From assembly GCF_001006325.2 (NCBI RefSeq), contig NZ_LBIA02000001.1, forward strand, positions 62,001-126,000: a stretch of 64,000 nucleotides of DNA. Direction: 5' to 3'. This DNA is from Afipia massiliensis (GTDB lineage Bacteria; Pseudomonadota; Alphaproteobacteria; Rhizobiales; Xanthobacteraceae). The notes under the pieces were generated by a model. It was not told where the DNA came from. It saw only the letters and a list, made by a program, of their open reading frames with translations, and did no database searches. Below are positions 52,809-61,842 of the stretch, one piece after another. The translations under genes were made by a program, and so were the position numbers. The first letter of the stretch is position 1; each line of letters opens with the position of its first letter.

Positions 52809-53675
52809 GTGACGCAATCGCTCGTCGTCGTGCCCCCGTCCAACGCGAAGGCCGCCGGTTGGATGGCTGGCTGGCTGACCCTGATGCTGGTCCTGCTGGT
52901 GGCTGGCCGCGAAGCCACGCGCGAACTCAGCGTTTTCCAGATCATGGAAATGCGCTCGGTCATCGGCCTTTTCATGCTCTATCCGCTGATTCATCTGAAC
53001 GGCGGCCTGGCAAGCATGAAAACCGCGCGTCCGCTTCAGCACATTGGCCGCAACGTCGTTCACTACGCCGCGCAGTACGGCTGGTTTCTGGCCCTGACGC
53101 TGATCCCGCTGGCGCAGGTGGTGGCCATCGAATTCACCATGCCGATCTGGACCGCGCTGCTCGCGGTGAGCTTTCTCGGCGAGCGGCTGAATATCTGGAA
53201 GATTCTCGCAATCGTGCTCGGGCTTGTGGGTGTCCTCATCATCGTGCAGCCCGGCGCTGCGCAGGTCAGCCCCGGTCAGTTGATCATGGTGCTCGCCGCC
53301 GTCGGCTTCGGCGCGGCGATTGTGATGGTGAAATCCCTCACACGCACCGACTCGGTGATCGTGATCATTTTCTGGATGCTGGTGATCCAGTCCCTGATCG
53401 GATTGATCCCAGCCCTTTACTATTGGCACACGCCATCAGCGCATGTCTGGCCATGGATCCTAGTGATCGCGTTCTGCGGAACGTACTCGCACTACTGCTT
53501 CGCGCAGGCGATGCGCTATGCCGACGCCACGGTTGTTGTGCCGATGGACTTTCTTCGCGTGCCGCTGTCAGCCGCGGTCGGCTGGCTGATCTATTCCGAG
53601 CGGCTCGATGCGGCCACCATCGCAGGCGCGGCGCTGATCCTGACCGGCAATTTGCTGAACCTGAAGCGATCGTAG
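52809..53675 (+). CDS. DMT superfamily (EamA) transporter
   Basis: A 288-residue membrane protein with ten hydrophobic segments in two EamA repeats: LIPLAQVVAIEFTMPIWTAL and IEFTMP resemble those of S-adenosylmethionine or amino-acid exporters, and the second half ends SERLDAATIAGAALILTGNL. GTG 52809 has AGGTGGG upstream; the frame opens at 52785. It is divergent from the M20 pair, so uptake or export of amino-acid derivatives is plausible. Confidence 0.82.
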   Translation: MTQSLVVVPPSNAKAAGWMAGWLTLMLVLLVAGREATRELSVFQIMEMRSVIGLFMLYPLIHLNGGLASMKTARPLQHIGRNVVHYAAQYGWFLALTLIPLAQVVAIEFTMPIWTALLAVSFLGERLNIWKILAIVLGLVGVLIIVQPGAAQVSPGQLIMVLAAVGFGAAIVMVKSLTRTDSVIVIIFWMLVIQSLIGLIPALYYWHTPSAHVWPWILVIAFCGTYSHYCFAQAMRYADATVVVPMDFLRVPLSAAVGWLIYSERLDAATIAGAALILTGNLLNLKRS

Positions 53676-53692
53676 GCGGGGTCGACCCCCAT

Positions 53693-53776
53693 CGTCATTG
53701 CGAGCGAAGCGAAGCAATCCAGCAGCAACACAAGCAAGACTGGATTGCTGCGTTGCGAGTGCTCCTCGCAATGACG
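53693..53776. repeat. Family A inverted repeat, copy A6
   Basis: CGTCATTGCGAGCGAAGCGA and CTCCTCGCAATGACG are the outer arms; AAGCAATCCAGC and ACTGGATTGCT the inner. It lies between convergent genes. Confidence 0.9.
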
Positions 53777-53807
53777 ATTAAGTCCTACATTCCGTGCGCT
53801 GATCGGC

Positions 53808-54932
53808 TCACGCCGCGCTTTTCTTGTCCACCGACAGCACGCCGCGCCGGATCTGGTCTTCCTCGATCGACTCGAACAGCGCCTTGAAGTTGCCCTCGCC
53901 GAAACCATCATCACCCTTGCGCTGGATGAACTCGAAGAAGATCGGGCCGATCGCGTTGGCCGAGAAGATCTGCAACAGCACCTTGGTGTGGCCGCCATCG
54001 ACCACGCCTTCGCCGTCGATCAGGATGCCGTTCTTCTGCAGGCGCGCGACGTCCTCGCCGTGTTTCGGCAACCGCGCATCGATCTTCTCGAAATAAGTCT
54101 GCGGCGGCGGCGGCATGAACGGCAGGCCGTCGGCGCGCAGCTTCTCGATGGTGTGATGGATGTCCTTCACGCCGCAGGCGATGTGCTGGATACCCTCGCC
54201 GCGATAGGTGTTGAGATATTCCTCGATCTGGCCGGAATCGCCCGCATCCTCATTGATCGGAATCCGGATCTTGCCGTCCGGGCTGGTCAGCGCGCGCGAG
54301 AACAGGCCTGACGCCCTGCCCTCGATGTCGAAGAAGCGAATCTGGCGGAAGTTGAACAGCCGCTCGTAGAACCCGGTCCAGACATCCATGCGGCCGCGAT
54401 GCACGTTGTGGGTCAGGTGGTCGAGATAGAACAGCCCCGCGCCATCAGGGTGAATGTCCTTCAGGCCGAGCCATTCGAACTCGGTGTCATAGGCCGAGCC
54501 CTTCGCGCCGTAACGGTCGACGAAGTAAAGCAGGCTGCCGCCGATGCCCTTGATGGCCGGAACATCCAGCGTTTTGCGGGATGACGTCTCGTCGGCCGGC
54601 TCCGCGCCGAGTGAGAGCGCACGCTCGTAGGCGCGCTTCGCATCGACCACGCGGAACGCCATCGACGGCGCGCACGGCCCATGCGCGGCGACGAAATCGT
54701 ATCCATGCGTGCCGGGCTGTTCGTTGACGAGATAGTTCACGTCGCCCTGACGGTAGACCGTGATCGCCTTGGTCTTGTGCTTGGCGACAACCGTGAAACC
54801 CATCAGGCGAAACAGCGCATGGAGCTTTTCCGGCTCGGGATGGGCGTATTCGACGAACTCGAAGCCGTCGGTGCCCATCGGGTTCTGCTCGGAAATGACG
54901 GCGGCCGGTGCATCGTGCGGAAACGGACCCAT
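53808..54932 (-). CDS. hpd: 4-hydroxyphenylpyruvate dioxygenase
   Basis: HPPD turns 4-hydroxyphenylpyruvate into homogentisate in tyrosine breakdown. The three iron ligands are in YLDHLTHNVHRGRMD (His), GIQHIACGVKDI (His) and FFEFIQRKGD (Glu). The length of 374 residues is normal. AGGGAG precedes ATG 54932 at six bases. It is divergent from an Lrp-family gene and is the entry step to the downstream homogentisate operon on the same strand, which lies about 700 bases upstream. Confidence 0.95.
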   Translation of the reverse strand: MGPFPHDAPAAVISEQNPMGTDGFEFVEYAHPEPEKLHALFRLMGFTVVAKHKTKAITVYRQGDVNYLVNEQPGTHGYDFVAAHGPCAPSMAFRVVDAKRAYERALSLGAEPADETSSRKTLDVPAIKGIGGSLLYFVDRYGAKGSAYDTEFEWLGLKDIHPDGAGLFYLDHLTHNVHRGRMDVWTGFYERLFNFRQIRFFDIEGRASGLFSRALTSPDGKIRIPINEDAGDSGQIEEYLNTYRGEGIQHIACGVKDIHHTIEKLRADGLPFMPPPPQTYFEKIDARLPKHGEDVARLQKNGILIDGEGVVDGGHTKVLLQIFSANAIGPIFFEFIQRKGDDGFGEGNFKALFESIEEDQIRRGVLSVDKKSAA

Positions 54933-55033
54933 GGCGATCTCCCTTGAATCTGCTGGCGATTCTTTCTCAGGGAAGTATTGCGCCGCTTTTCATGCAACAG
55001 GCGTGCAAAATGAGCCGGATTATGCCAAAATCA

Positions 55034-55048
55034 TGCACAGAACGTGCA
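55034..55048. promoter_or_regulatory. Inverted repeat in the hpd-Lrp gap
   Basis: TGCAC-AGAAC-GTGCA is a perfect 5-bp inverted repeat 19 bases before the Lrp start, in the 135-base gap with hpd. It is short, so the support is modest. Confidence 0.4.
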
Positions 55049-55067
55049 CATATGAAGGTTTTTGCGC

Positions 55068-55544
55068 ATGACTTCACTGGACGGCTTCGATCTCAAAATT
55101 CTCGCCGCGCTTCAGGACGACGGCCGCCTGACCAATCAGCAACTCGCCGATCTGGCAGGCCTGTCGGCGTCGCAATGTTCGCGCCGCCGAACCCGGCTGG
55201 AGGACGAGAAGATCATCGCCGGCTATCACGCCGACCTCGCCAGCGAAGCGCTCGGCTTCAACGTGCTGGCTTTCATCCAGATCACACTGGCGACGCACTC
55301 GCCCAACAACGCCAAGCGCTTTCGCGACCTGATGCGCCGGGTGGACGAAATTCAGGAAGCCTATTCGCTGACCGGCGACGCGGACTATCTGTTGAAGGTC
55401 GTGCTGAGCGATCTCAAGAGTCTGTCCGACATCGTCAACAACGTGCTGATGCCGCACGAGAGCGTTGCGCATGTGCGCTCGTCGATCGTGCTCGACCGGC
55501 TGAAGACAACGCGCAAGCTGCCGCTGCGGAAGCTCGCAACTTAG
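55068..55544 (+). CDS. Lrp/AsnC family regulator
   Basis: A 158-residue regulator. The helix-turn-helix is at residues 15-60 (LTNQQLADLAGLSASQCSRR) and the RAM ligand domain follows (AFIQITLATHSPNNAKRF, then SLTGDADYLLKVV). ATG 55068 follows GAAGG by ten bases; the frame opens at TTG 55062. Divergence from hpd suggests it senses an aromatic amino acid or keto acid and controls hpd. Repeat A7 begins two bases after the stop. Confidence 0.88.
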   Translation: MTSLDGFDLKILAALQDDGRLTNQQLADLAGLSASQCSRRRTRLEDEKIIAGYHADLASEALGFNVLAFIQITLATHSPNNAKRFRDLMRRVDEIQEAYSLTGDADYLLKVVLSDLKSLSDIVNNVLMPHESVAHVRSSIVLDRLKTTRKLPLRKLAT

Positions 55545-55545
55545 G

Positions 55546-55626
55546 CGTCATTGCGAGGAGCGTAGCGACGAAGCAATCCAGTCTTGCTTGTTGCTTCTAG
55601 ATTGCTTCGCTTCGCTCGCAATGACG
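55546..55626. repeat. Family A inverted repeat, copy A7
   Basis: CGTCATTGCGAGGAGCG and CGCTCGCAATGACG are the outer arms; GAAGCAATCCAG and CTAGATTGCTTC the inner. It lies between convergent genes. Confidence 0.88.
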
Positions 55627-55631
55627 GAAAT

Positions 55632-56912
55632 TCAGATGGACGGCAGGACCGTACCCTCAACTTCGCCGAAGCCGATGCGGTAACCGTCGCCCTGACACCA
55701 GCCGCGCATGGTCAGCGAGTCACCGTCTTCGAGAAACGACCGCTGCTCGCCGCCGCCGAGATCAAGCGGCTCAGCGCCGCCCCAACTCAGTTCCAGCATG
55801 CTGCCACGCTCGCTCTTCTCAGGACCGCTGATGGTGCCGGAGCCGAGCAGGTCGCCGACATTCATCGCGCAGCCGCTTGAAGCATGATGCACAAGCTGCT
55901 GCACCGACGACCAGTACATGTGCCTGAAATTGGTGCGGCAGATCGTGCCGGGCTTGTTCATCTTCTCGGTACGCAGGTCGACCGCGAGTTGCATGTCGTA
56001 GTTGTTCGCACCTTTCTGCTGCAGATACGGCAGTGGCGTCGGGTCCTGCGCCGGGCCGTGCACCCGAAACGGCTCCAGCGCCTCACGCGTCACGATCCAC
56101 GGGCTGATCGAGGTGCCGAACGCCTTGGCCTGAAACGGGCCGAGCGGCACGTATTCCCATTGCTGGATGTCGCGTGCGCTCCAGTCGTTCAACAGGGTGA
56201 AGCCGAAGATCATCTCCTCGGCCTGCTGCTCGGTCAGCATCTCTCCCATCGCGGAGGCCTGTCCGATCACCACGCCCATCTCCAGCTCGAAATCGAGCCG
56301 CTTGCACGGTCCGAATGTCGGCAGCTCCGCCGTCGGCGGCTTCAACTGCCCGCGCGGACGACGAATCGGCGTGCCGCTCACCACGACGGTCGATGCCCGG
56401 CCATTGTAGCCGATCGGGATATGCAGCCAGTTCGGCAGCAGCGGATTGGTCTTGTCGCGGAACATGGTGCCGACATTGGTGGCGTGTTCCTTCGACGAAT
56501 AGAAATCGGTGAAGCCCGCGACCTCGATGGGCATGTGCATCTGCGCAAGATTTTGCGATACCAGAGCGCGCATGCGCAACTCCGCGTTGTCGCGCAGTTC
56601 GGGATTGTCATGACGCAGCAGTTCGCTGATGCGCGCGCGGGTCTGCGCCCAGACCTTCGGCCCGAGCGCCATGAACGCATTGAGCGACGGTTTCGCAAAG
56701 ACATTGTCCGTCCCGTCAAAACGGATCAGTTCCGCCCTCTCCAGTTCGGCAAGATCAAGTATCTGATCTCCGATGGCGACGCCGACGCGCAGGTCCGGCC
56801 ATTCCGGCGTGAAGAACACGCCGTAAGGCAGGTTCTGGATCGGAAAATCCGACGATGGATCAACCTCGATGAAGGAACGCAGCTTCGGATCGTTCGGGTG
56901 CATCGTGTCCAT
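55632..56912 (-). CDS. fahA: Fumarylacetoacetase
   Basis: The last enzyme of tyrosine catabolism, splitting fumarylacetoacetate into fumarate and acetoacetate. Metal ligands can be placed in FTDFYSSKEHATN (Asp), FELEMGVVIGQ (two Glu) and NDWSARDIQQWEY (Asp). GTICRTNFRHMYWS and GDLLGSGTISGPEKSE are also typical. The length of 426 residues is normal. It is 12 bases behind maiA, closing the operon. ATG 56912 is used, with a second ATG three codons later. Confidence 0.94.
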   Translation of the reverse strand: MDTMHPNDPKLRSFIEVDPSSDFPIQNLPYGVFFTPEWPDLRVGVAIGDQILDLAELERAELIRFDGTDNVFAKPSLNAFMALGPKVWAQTRARISELLRHDNPELRDNAELRMRALVSQNLAQMHMPIEVAGFTDFYSSKEHATNVGTMFRDKTNPLLPNWLHIPIGYNGRASTVVVSGTPIRRPRGQLKPPTAELPTFGPCKRLDFELEMGVVIGQASAMGEMLTEQQAEEMIFGFTLLNDWSARDIQQWEYVPLGPFQAKAFGTSISPWIVTREALEPFRVHGPAQDPTPLPYLQQKGANNYDMQLAVDLRTEKMNKPGTICRTNFRHMYWSSVQQLVHHASSGCAMNVGDLLGSGTISGPEKSERGSMLELSWGGAEPLDLGGGEQRSFLEDGDSLTMRGWCQGDGYRIGFGEVEGTVLPSI

Positions 56913-56924
56913 CCAGTCTGTCTA

Positions 56925-57563
56925 TTATTCAGCGTCGGGCTGGCGGCCGGGTTCGGCTGCAGTGAAGGCCTCAAGCTGTGCAGCGGCGGCATCGAGCGCC
57001 ACGATACGCTTGTAGGGCGCGAGATCCACACCGAACCGCCGTGCATTGAACACCTGCGGCACGATACAAATGTCCGCCAGCGTCGGCTGATCGCCGAGCG
57101 CGAACGGCCCCGGCAGATGCGCCAGCCGCGCCTCGACGGCTTCGAATCCCGTCTCGATCCAGTGCTTCGACCATGCCGCGCGGGTGGCCTCGTCGACACC
57201 CATGCCGGTCAGCCTGTTCAGCACCCGCAAGTTTCCGATGGGATGAATATCGCTGGCGACGACAAGCGCGATCTCCCGCGCAATGGCCCGCCCCTTCGCA
57301 TCCGGCGGCAGCAGCGGCGGCTTCGGATGGGTCTCGTCGAGATATTCGATGATCGCAATCGACTGCGCCAGTTCGAGATCGTCATCGATCCAGTACGGCA
57401 CGAGGCCGGCCGGATTGACCTTGCGATAGGCCGGCTGCGTCTGCTCGCCCTTGCGCAGATGCACAAAGCGATGCTCCGCGCTCAGTCCCTTGAGATTGAG
57501 CGCGATGCGCACGCGATAGGCCGCGCTTGAGCGGAAGTAGCCGTAGAGAACAGCATCACTCAT
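56925..57563 (-). CDS. maiA: Maleylacetoacetate isomerase (zeta-class glutathione transferase)
   Basis: MaiA converts maleylacetoacetate to fumarylacetoacetate using glutathione. The active-site motif YFRSSAAYRVRIALNLKG (Ser-Ser-x-x-x-Arg) and VNPAGLVPYW are the zeta-class hallmarks, and the thioredoxin-like domain is followed by an all-helical domain ending in DQPTLADICIVPQ. ATG 57563 gives 212 residues, the usual length; the frame runs upstream into hmgA. It is 11 bases behind hmgA. Confidence 0.92.
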   Translation of the reverse strand: MSDAVLYGYFRSSAAYRVRIALNLKGLSAEHRFVHLRKGEQTQPAYRKVNPAGLVPYWIDDDLELAQSIAIIEYLDETHPKPPLLPPDAKGRAIAREIALVVASDIHPIGNLRVLNRLTGMGVDEATRAAWSKHWIETGFEAVEARLAHLPGPFALGDQPTLADICIVPQVFNARRFGVDLAPYKRIVALDAAAAQLEAFTAAEPGRQPDAE

Positions 57564-57574
57564 GCCGGTCACAC

Positions 57575-58921
57575 TTACGGTTTCGACGGGTCGAAGCGGC
57601 GCTCCAGCCCCTGCCAGCAATCGGCGTAATCGTCCTGCAGCGTGCTGGTGGTCGCGGCGTACTCGGTCACGCGCTGCGGAAAGCGCGTCTCGAACATGAA
57701 GGCCATGGTGCCGGTCAGTTTCACCGGCTTCAATTCTCCGTTGCTGGCGTGATCGAACGCCTCGCGATCCGGTCCGTGCGGCAGCATCATGTTGTGCAGG
57801 CTGATGCCGCCCGGCACGAAGCCCTGCGGCTTGGCGTCGTAGACGCCGTAGATCAACCCCATGAACTCCGACATGATGTTCATGTGATACCACGGCGGCC
57901 GGAAGGTATTCTCTGCCACCGCCCAGCGTTCCGGGAAGATCACGAAGTCGATATTCGCGGTGCCTGCTGTCTCCGACGGCGAGGTCAGCACGGTGAAGAT
58001 CGACGGATCGGGATGATCGAATCCGATGGCGCCGACCGGCGAGAATGTCCGCAGGTCATATTTGTACGGCGCATAGTTGCCGTGCCACGCCACCACATCC
58101 ATCGGCGAATGCGGCAGCCTGGTCACGAACAGCGACCCGCCCCACTTTACATAAAGCTCGGTCGGCGTGTCCTTGTCTTCGTAGGCCGCCACCGGCGTCA
58201 GGAAATCGCGCGAGTTCGCGAGACAATTCGCGCCAATGGGTCCGCGCTCCGGCAGCGTGAACGCGCCGCCATAGTTCTCGCAGAGATAGCCACGCGCAGG
58301 CCCCGACGGAATCTCGACGCGGAATTTGACGCCGCGCGGGATCACCGCGATTTCGCCGGGCTCGATGTCGATGATGCCGAACTCGGTGACGAGGCGCAAG
58401 TTGCCCTCCTGCGGAACGAACATCAGTTCGCCGTCGGCGTTGTAGAAATGCTGATCCACCATCGATTTGGTGATGAGATAGATGTGCGCCGCCATGCCGG
58501 CCTGCGTATTCGCGTCGCCCGCCGTGGTCATGGTGTAGACGCCCTGCAGGAAGGTCTGGTCGTCCTTCGGCATCGGCGCGGGGTCCCAGCGCAGTTGCGC
58601 GATCGGCATGTCGTATTCGGTACACGGCGCGGTGCGCCAGTGTTTCGCGTCGGCCTTGGCGAAGCGGCCCGAATGTCTCACCGACGGGCGGATGCGATAG
58701 AGCCACGAGCGCTCGTTGGTGCCGCGGGGCGCGGTAAACGGCGAACCAGAGAGCTGCTCGGCATAAAGCCCGTAGGCGCAGCGCTGCGGCGAGTTGCGGC
58801 CGATGGGCAGCGCGCCGGGCAGCGCCTCGGTCTCGAAGCTGTTGCCGAATCCGGACATATAGCCCGGCGTGACGTTGACGGCGTTGCGATTGACGACGCC
58901 AGGAGCGGTGTTGATGTTCAT
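57575..58921 (-). CDS. hmgA: Homogentisate 1,2-dioxygenase
   Basis: This non-heme iron enzyme opens the homogentisate ring. In [18 protein letters not shown] the His and the Glu six residues on are iron ligands, and a further His is in [31 protein letters not shown] and [18 protein letters not shown] mark the N-terminus. The length of 448 residues is normal. The upstream MBL gene ends four bases before this start. Confidence 0.95.
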   Translation of the reverse strand: MNINTAPGVVNRNAVNVTPGYMSGFGNSFETEALPGALPIGRNSPQRCAYGLYAEQLSGSPFTAPRGTNERSWLYRIRPSVRHSGRFAKADAKHWRTAPCTEYDMPIAQLRWDPAPMPKDDQTFLQGVYTMTTAGDANTQAGMAAHIYLITKSMVDQHFYNADGELMFVPQEGNLRLVTEFGIIDIEPGEIAVIPRGVKFRVEIPSGPARGYLCENYGGAFTLPERGPIGANCLANSRDFLTPVAAYEDKDTPTELYVKWGGSLFVTRLPHSPMDVVAWHGNYAPYKYDLRTFSPVGAIGFDHPDPSIFTVLTSPSETAGTANIDFVIFPERWAVAENTFRPPWYHMNIMSEFMGLIYGVYDAKPQGFVPGGISLHNMMLPHGPDREAFDHASNGELKPVKLTGTMAFMFETRFPQRVTEYAATTSTLQDDYADCWQGLERRFDPSKP

Positions 58922-58925
58922 CGCA

Positions 58926-59882
58926 CTATCCTCCTTGCAGAGCTGCCCACATTTCGCGGTCGCGCTTGTCGGTCCAGATCACAGGATCGTCGATCCCGGA
59001 TGCTTCATCGAAGGCGCGCGAGACATTGAACGGCAGGCAGTGTTCATAGATCGCGAAGCTGGAGAACTTGGGGTCCATCACGGCGCGCGTCGCGGCCATG
59101 GTTTCCTTCAGCGTCCGCCCCTTCGCCACCGACAGTTCAGCCGCGCCATAGAGCGACGTCACGAAGTCGCGCGTCATGGCGATGGCCTCGTTCACGGTCG
59201 CCGCGCCCTTCAGCGCGTCGCCACGGCCGGGCGCGACCGCCTTCGGATTGAAGTCGCGGATTTCATTCAGCGTCAGCGGCCATTCGCGCAGCAGCGCGTC
59301 GCCGCAATAGCAGGCCGAATGGAATTCGATCAGGTCGCCGGAGCACATCACCTGCGCATCGGGCACCCAGGCCACGATGTCGCCGGAGGTGTGGCCCGCG
59401 CCGAGATGGATCAGTTGCACCTCGCGCTTGCCGAGATAGAGCGTCATGCCGGTGTCGAACGTGATCGTCGGCCATGTCAGGCCGGGAATGCTCTCGGCGT
59501 CGCGGAACAGCCGGGGAAACCGGCCAAACTCGGAATCCCAGTCCTGCTGCCCGCGCTCCATGATGAGGCGGTGGGTTTCCGTTGAGGCGACGATGCCCTG
59601 CGCCTTGTAGGCCGACGCGCCGAGCACGCGCACCGCATGATAGTGCGACAGCACCACATACTTGATCGGTTTGTCGGTTACGGTCTTGACGCGCTCGATC
59701 ACGCTGTTGGCCATCGCCGGCGTCGCCTGCGCGTCGAACACGAGGCAACTGTCGTCGCCGACGATCACCGCCGTATTGGGATCGCCCTCCGCGGTGAAGG
59801 CATAAATATCCGGCCCGATTTCGGAGAAGGTGATTTTCTTCTCCGTCATGTCTCCGGTCGAAGCGAAACCCTTGGCGTTCAT
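58926..59882 (-). CDS. MBL-fold metallohydrolase-like protein with an altered metal motif
   Basis: A 318-residue protein of the metallo-beta-lactamase fold. The N-terminal [16 protein letters not shown] and later [17 protein letters not shown] and [10 protein letters not shown] are typical. The usual H-x-H-x-D-H motif reads H80-Y-H82-A-V-R85, so the Asp and His that bind the second zinc are missing. The protein may bind one metal or none. ATG 59882 has AAGGGA upstream. It overlaps the DUF2783 gene by four bases and ends four bases before hmgA, tying it to homogentisate metabolism. Function is not known. Confidence 0.82.
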   Translation of the reverse strand: MNAKGFASTGDMTEKKITFSEIGPDIYAFTAEGDPNTAVIVGDDSCLVFDAQATPAMANSVIERVKTVTDKPIKYVVLSHYHAVRVLGASAYKAQGIVASTETHRLIMERGQQDWDSEFGRFPRLFRDAESIPGLTWPTITFDTGMTLYLGKREVQLIHLGAGHTSGDIVAWVPDAQVMCSGDLIEFHSACYCGDALLREWPLTLNEIRDFNPKAVAPGRGDALKGAATVNEAIAMTRDFVTSLYGAAELSVAKGRTLKETMAATRAVMDPKFSSFAIYEHCLPFNVSRAFDEASGIDDPVIWTDKRDREMWAALQGG

Positions 59883-60112
59883 TTTGCGTCCCTTGTTGAA
59901 TCCATCTTGCCGCCCGTCATGACAAGCTGGCGCTTCGCCAGCGCAATCGCTTCGCGCAACACCTCGGCATCGCCGATATGATTGGCCAGGATCAGAACCA
60001 GCGCTGTATCCAGCGATGCACTGTCCTCGTCGCTGAGGCCGCGATGCGCTTCGACCACCAGCCGGTAGGCGGTGTCGGGATCGCTGAAATTCGATGTCGT
60101 CGAGAGTGTCAT
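59879..60112 (-). CDS. DUF2783 domain protein
   Basis: A 77-residue protein whose middle (AHRGLSDEDSASLDTALVLI, then LANHIGDAEVLREAI) matches the DUF2783 family as I recall it. It is predicted helical with no signal peptide or metal motif. It overlaps its upstream and downstream neighbours by four bases each, so it is translated in lockstep with the FAD monooxygenase and MBL protein. It could be a small partner of one of them; no function is established. Confidence 0.8.
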   Translation of the reverse strand: MTLSTTSNFSDPDTAYRLVVEAHRGLSDEDSASLDTALVLILANHIGDAEVLREAIALAKRQLVMTGGKMDSTRDAK

Positions 60113-61731
60113 GACGCGGTTCCCGGCTGTGCGCTGGCGCGGGCAATGGCGGCTTGCACGGCGGACGCCGTCGGCTTCCGGAAGCGCGCCGCGACATAGC
60201 CGTCCGGCCGCAGCAGATAGGCCGCGCCGTTGGTGACATCATAGCGCTTCGCAAACAGTCCCGACACATCGCGCAGCGGCGCGGTCTCTCCAATCACGAT
60301 GGAGTGACAGCCGGGCAGATCACCGTCGCCAGTTCCCGATCGCAGCAACACGAAATTTCCGCCCCCCTGCCTGAACGCTTCGGTGAGATAGATCGGCTCG
60401 CCGCCTGCCGTCGCCAGCGGCGCGTCGATCATGTGGGTGCCGGGGCACGGCCCTGCGCTCCATGAATCGCGGTCCGGCGTCGATAGCGGCGACTGATAGA
60501 TCGACGGCGTCGACAATCGCCCGCCATTGACCATGCGTTTGGCGAATTCGGTTTCCTTCGCGAGTCTGAGCACCGCCTGCCGCATCCGGCGTTCCTGCTT
60601 CGAATGCGGCGCGATGAAATCGGTCGAGCGGGTCGAGGCGCGGATGTTTTCGTCGGCGGCGGCGCTGCGCTCGATCTCGTAGCTGTCGAGCAGCGACGCC
60701 GGCGCCTTGCCGCGCAGGATCATCGACAGTTTCCACGCAACATTCTCCGCATCCTCAAGACCGGAGTTTGCGCCGCGTGCGCCGAACGGCGAGACCTGAT
60801 GCGCCGAGTCGCCCGCGAAAATCACGCGCTCATGGACGAAGCGCTGCATGCGGCGGCACTGGAACTTGTAGATCGAAATCCATTCGAAATCGAAATTCGC
60901 ATGACCCAGCATCCGCTCGATCCGCGGCCGCACATTCTCAGGAAGCCGCTCGACGGCGGGATCGGCGTCCGGCCCCAGTTGCAGATCGATGCGCCAGACA
61001 TCATCCGGCTGGCGATGCAGCAGTGCGGACTGGCCCGAATGGAACGGCGGATCGAACCAGAACCAGCGCTCGGTCGGAAATTCGGCGGTCATCTTGACGT
61101 CCGCGATCAGGAACTGATCCTCGAACACCTCGCCGGAGAACTCCGCGCCGACGAGGCCGCGCAACGCCGACCGCGCGCCGTCGCAGGCGACAACATAATC
61201 CGCTTTCAGATGATAGCGCCCGTCCGGCGTGTCGATGGCCAGCACGACATGATCGTTGCGCTGGTCCAGCCCGACCACCTTGTTGCGCCAGCGCAGATCG
61301 ATCTGCGACAGTTCCTGCACACGATCGACCAGAAAGGCCTCGGCGTAATATTGCTGAAGATTGATGAAGGCCGGCATCTTGTGGCCGTCTTCCGGCAGCA
61401 GATCGAAGCGGTAGAGCATGTCGTCGTGCAGGAAGATTTTTCCGACCTTCCAGACCACGCCCTTCTCCACCATGCGCTCGCCGACGCCTAGACGATCCCA
61501 CAATTCCAGCGAGCGTTTCGAAAAGCAGATCGCGCGCGAGCCGTCGCCGATCCTGTCGGCGTCGTCCAGCAGCACGACGTTATGGCCGCGTTGCGCCAGA
61601 TCGATCGCCAGCGTCAGCCCGACCGGGCCGGCCCCGACCACCACCACCGGATAGCGCGCGGCATCCGCCGCCGTCCGGTCCTGATCGGAATGGCGGCGAT
61701 AGCCGAACTGAATGACCCGAGGTTCCGACAC
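60109..61731 (-). CDS. FAD-dependent aromatic hydroxylase (class A flavoprotein monooxygenase)
   Basis: A 540-residue flavoprotein. The FAD motif VVVGAGPVGLTLAIDLAQRG (Gly33, Gly35, Gly38), the DG motif CDGARSALRGLVG and the GD motif FAGDSAHQVSPFGARGAN are all present. The closest types by pattern are MhpA/PheA-like phenol hydroxylases, which add one hydroxyl to an aromatic ring. As the first gene of the homogentisate operon it may make homogentisate or another ring-cleavable diphenol from an unknown substrate. It is divergent from a MarR gene. Confidence 0.87.
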   Translation of the reverse strand: MSEPRVIQFGYRRHSDQDRTAADAARYPVVVVGAGPVGLTLAIDLAQRGHNVVLLDDADRIGDGSRAICFSKRSLELWDRLGVGERMVEKGVVWKVGKIFLHDDMLYRFDLLPEDGHKMPAFINLQQYYAEAFLVDRVQELSQIDLRWRNKVVGLDQRNDHVVLAIDTPDGRYHLKADYVVACDGARSALRGLVGAEFSGEVFEDQFLIADVKMTAEFPTERWFWFDPPFHSGQSALLHRQPDDVWRIDLQLGPDADPAVERLPENVRPRIERMLGHANFDFEWISIYKFQCRRMQRFVHERVIFAGDSAHQVSPFGARGANSGLEDAENVAWKLSMILRGKAPASLLDSYEIERSAAADENIRASTRSTDFIAPHSKQERRMRQAVLRLAKETEFAKRMVNGGRLSTPSIYQSPLSTPDRDSWSAGPCPGTHMIDAPLATAGGEPIYLTEAFRQGGGNFVLLRSGTGDGDLPGCHSIVIGETAPLRDVSGLFAKRYDVTNGAAYLLRPDGYVAARFRKPTASAVQAAIARASAQPGTAS

Positions 61732-61803
61732 GTCTCAACCCTGCTTGACTGATGGGCTTCTTGAACGAAGCTCTGGCCATCAGAATAGACCAAGGCTATG
61801 ATC

Positions 61804-61817
61804 GTTGCAACTGCAAC
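61804..61817. promoter_or_regulatory. Candidate MarR operator of the homogentisate operon
   Basis: GTTGCA-AC-TGCAAC is a perfect 6-bp inverted repeat in the gap between the divergent MarR and FAD monooxygenase genes, 26 bases before the MarR start. Position and symmetry suit a MarR dimer. Confidence 0.65.
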
Positions 61818-61842
61818 CAAATAACCCAACCGGACGTATTCC

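Noticed and set aside
51462-53429. A 655-residue frame extending the M20 peptidase far upstream
   Set aside because: The N-terminal 270 codons overlap the divergent transporter gene and have no M20 features.
55884-57530. A 548-residue plus-strand frame opposite fumarylacetoacetase and maiA
   Set aside because: It is a shadow of two clear catabolic genes; it has no recognisable domain and an Arg/His-rich composition.
58926-60293. A 455-residue frame extending the MBL protein upstream
   Set aside because: The extra part overlaps DUF2783 and the FAD hydroxylase in another frame; ATG 59882 has a good ribosome site.
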